In this document: in pieces, positions 63,147-64,000 of the stretch
Position numbering within the stretch: the first letter of the stretch is position 1
Layout: the number at the start of each line of letters is the position of its first letter
Origin: Pseudobacteroides cellulosolvens ATCC 35603 = DSM 2933
Lineage (GTDB): Bacteria; Bacillota; Clostridia; Acetivibrionales; DSM-2933
DNA length: 64,000 nt
Reading direction: 5' to 3'
Assembly: GCF_001262605.1 (NCBI RefSeq)
Contig: NZ_LGTC01000001.1
Span: forward strand, 2,337,501 to 2,401,500
Translations under genes and position numbers: made by a program
The notes under the pieces: model-generated
Database searches by the model: none
Seen by the model: only the letters and a program-made list of their open reading frames with translations
Told to the model about the DNA's origin: nothing

Positions 63147-64000
63147 TTATTCTTTTACAGCTCCAGCAGTTAATCCGCTTATTATATATTTAGAACAGAA
63201 TGAGAACACGATTATAATAGGCAGCATTGACATTGCAATGGCAGAATAAACTGCACCGTAGTCGTTCTGATAAACACCCTTAGCGAGTGCTGCCATAAGA
63301 GGCATTGTAAACTTTTCCTGTGTATTCAAAATGAACAACGGCAGCAAGTAACTGTTCCATGAGCCTACAAAAGTAAATATTGACATAGTAGCCAATGAAG
63401 GTATAATCATAGGAATTACTATGCTGTTAAATATCCTAAACTCCGAACAACCATCCATTCTGGCAGATTCCAATATTGAATCGGAAACAGTACCCTGTAT
63501 ATAATAACGTGTAAAGAATACCATTGCAGGATTTGCAATTGCAGGTATTACTAATGCAAGTCTATTATTCATAAGGTTAAGTGAATACATTACCTCACTT
63601 ATACCAGCTAATGCTATCTGCTGAGGAACGATCAACGATCCTAATACAAGAGCAAATAAAAACTCTTTTCCTTTAAATTTATATTTTGCAAAACCAAAGG
63701 AAGTCAACGCACCGAAATATCCTGATAATACAGTAGCACTTACCGCAATCATAATACTGTTAAACATACCAGTCCATATAGGAACCAGTAACGTCATTCT
63801 TTTATAGTTTTCCAGAAATTCAAGTCCAGGTATCAGCAAGAGTTTCTGGGCAATATCAACACTTGAATGAGTACAGTTTATAATCATGAAGTAAAAAGGA
63901 AGAAAGCATATTACACCCAAAGCTGTCAAGAATATATACAATATAGTCTTTCCAATGCTGAATCTACCCTTTTTCTTAACAGTATAAAAATTACTGTTTA
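63147..64000 (-). CDS. Sugar ABC transporter permease (MalG type), 5' end outside window
   Basis: An inner-membrane permease of a binding-protein-dependent carbohydrate importer. Six hydrophobic segments and the EAA loop (SARMDGCSEFRIFNSIVIPMIIPSL, with Gly in the EAA-x3-G pattern) identify the MalG/CUT1 group. The frame stays open to base 64000 without a convincing start, adding residues such as KKKGRFSIGKTILYIF, so the N-terminus lies beyond the edge. The C-terminus ISGLTAGAVKE is typical of the family. Beside cellobiose phosphorylase it probably imports cellobiose or cellodextrins. The partner permease and binding protein should lie further upstream. Confidence 0.93.
   Translation of the reverse strand, partial: NSNFYTVKKKGRFSIGKTILYIFLTALGVICFLPFYFMIINCTHSSVDIAQKLLLIPGLEFLENYKRMTLLVPIWTGMFNSIMIAVSATVLSGYFGALTSFGFAKYKFKGKEFLFALVLGSLIVPQQIALAGISEVMYSLNLMNNRLALVIPAIANPAMVFFTRYYIQGTVSDSILESARMDGCSEFRIFNSIVIPMIIPSLATMSIFTFVGSWNSYLLPLFILNTQEKFTMPLMAALAKGVYQNDYGAVYSAIAMSMLPIIIVFSFCSKYIISGLTAGAVKE

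Overview
The window looks like a piece of a low-GC, anaerobic, cellulosome-forming clostridium. Three things point there: a secreted family 9 cellulase ending in an X-module plus dockerin, a cellobiose phosphorylase of the Clostridium thermocellum type beside a sugar ABC permease, and AT-rich spacers with strong Shine-Dalgarno sites. A type-II-looking X-module/dockerin pair on an enzyme recalls Pseudobacteroides (Bacteroides) cellulosolvens, but that species call is inference. No tRNA, rRNA or CRISPR array was seen.

Layout. 1-426 is the 3' end of ilvE, followed by a terminator and a PilZ (c-di-GMP receptor) gene on the minus strand. 1445-36133 is one uninterrupted minus-strand gene of 11,562 codons for a giant secreted protein. 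In order it has a signal peptide, a Thr/Pro linker, 19 PPC-like repeats, FN3/Ig, PKD, CARDB and carboxypeptidase-regulatory-like modules, a helical/coiled-coil section, a ComEC-like metallo-beta-lactamase domain whose halves are in swapped order, 31 nearly identical FN3 repeats, a CBM4/9-like module, one more FN3 and an Ig-like C-terminus. A paralogue made only of six PPC repeats (36618-38774) and a metallophosphoesterase lipoprotein with altered catalytic residues (38947-40053) lie upstream.

An insertion sequence (40078-42011, 8-bp target duplication) separates the phosphoesterase start codon from its probable promoter. Its transposase carries an in-frame stop. Its GC-rich 3' tail folds into a row of hairpins with a possible pseudoknot and resembles a HEARO/OMEGA-type RNA.

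42154-52201 is a minus-strand Tad/Flp-pilus-like operon: Ser/Thr kinase fused to a degenerate ParA-like domain, CpaB, CpaE-like, CpaF, TadB, TadC and four small membrane-anchored pilin-like proteins, closed by a terminator. Divergent from it is a secreted lytic-transglycosylase-like protein (52590-53516), a plausible wall-remodelling partner. The rest holds a TPR-S41 protease lipoprotein, a SUKH protein, the GH9 cellulase, a PspC-domain protein, a conserved sugar-mutarotase-like hypothetical, cellobiose phosphorylase and the 5'-truncated ABC permease. Together the last genes cover cellulose attack, sugar uptake and phosphorolytic cellobiose use. The first 52 kb is mainly cell-surface architecture and a surface appendage.
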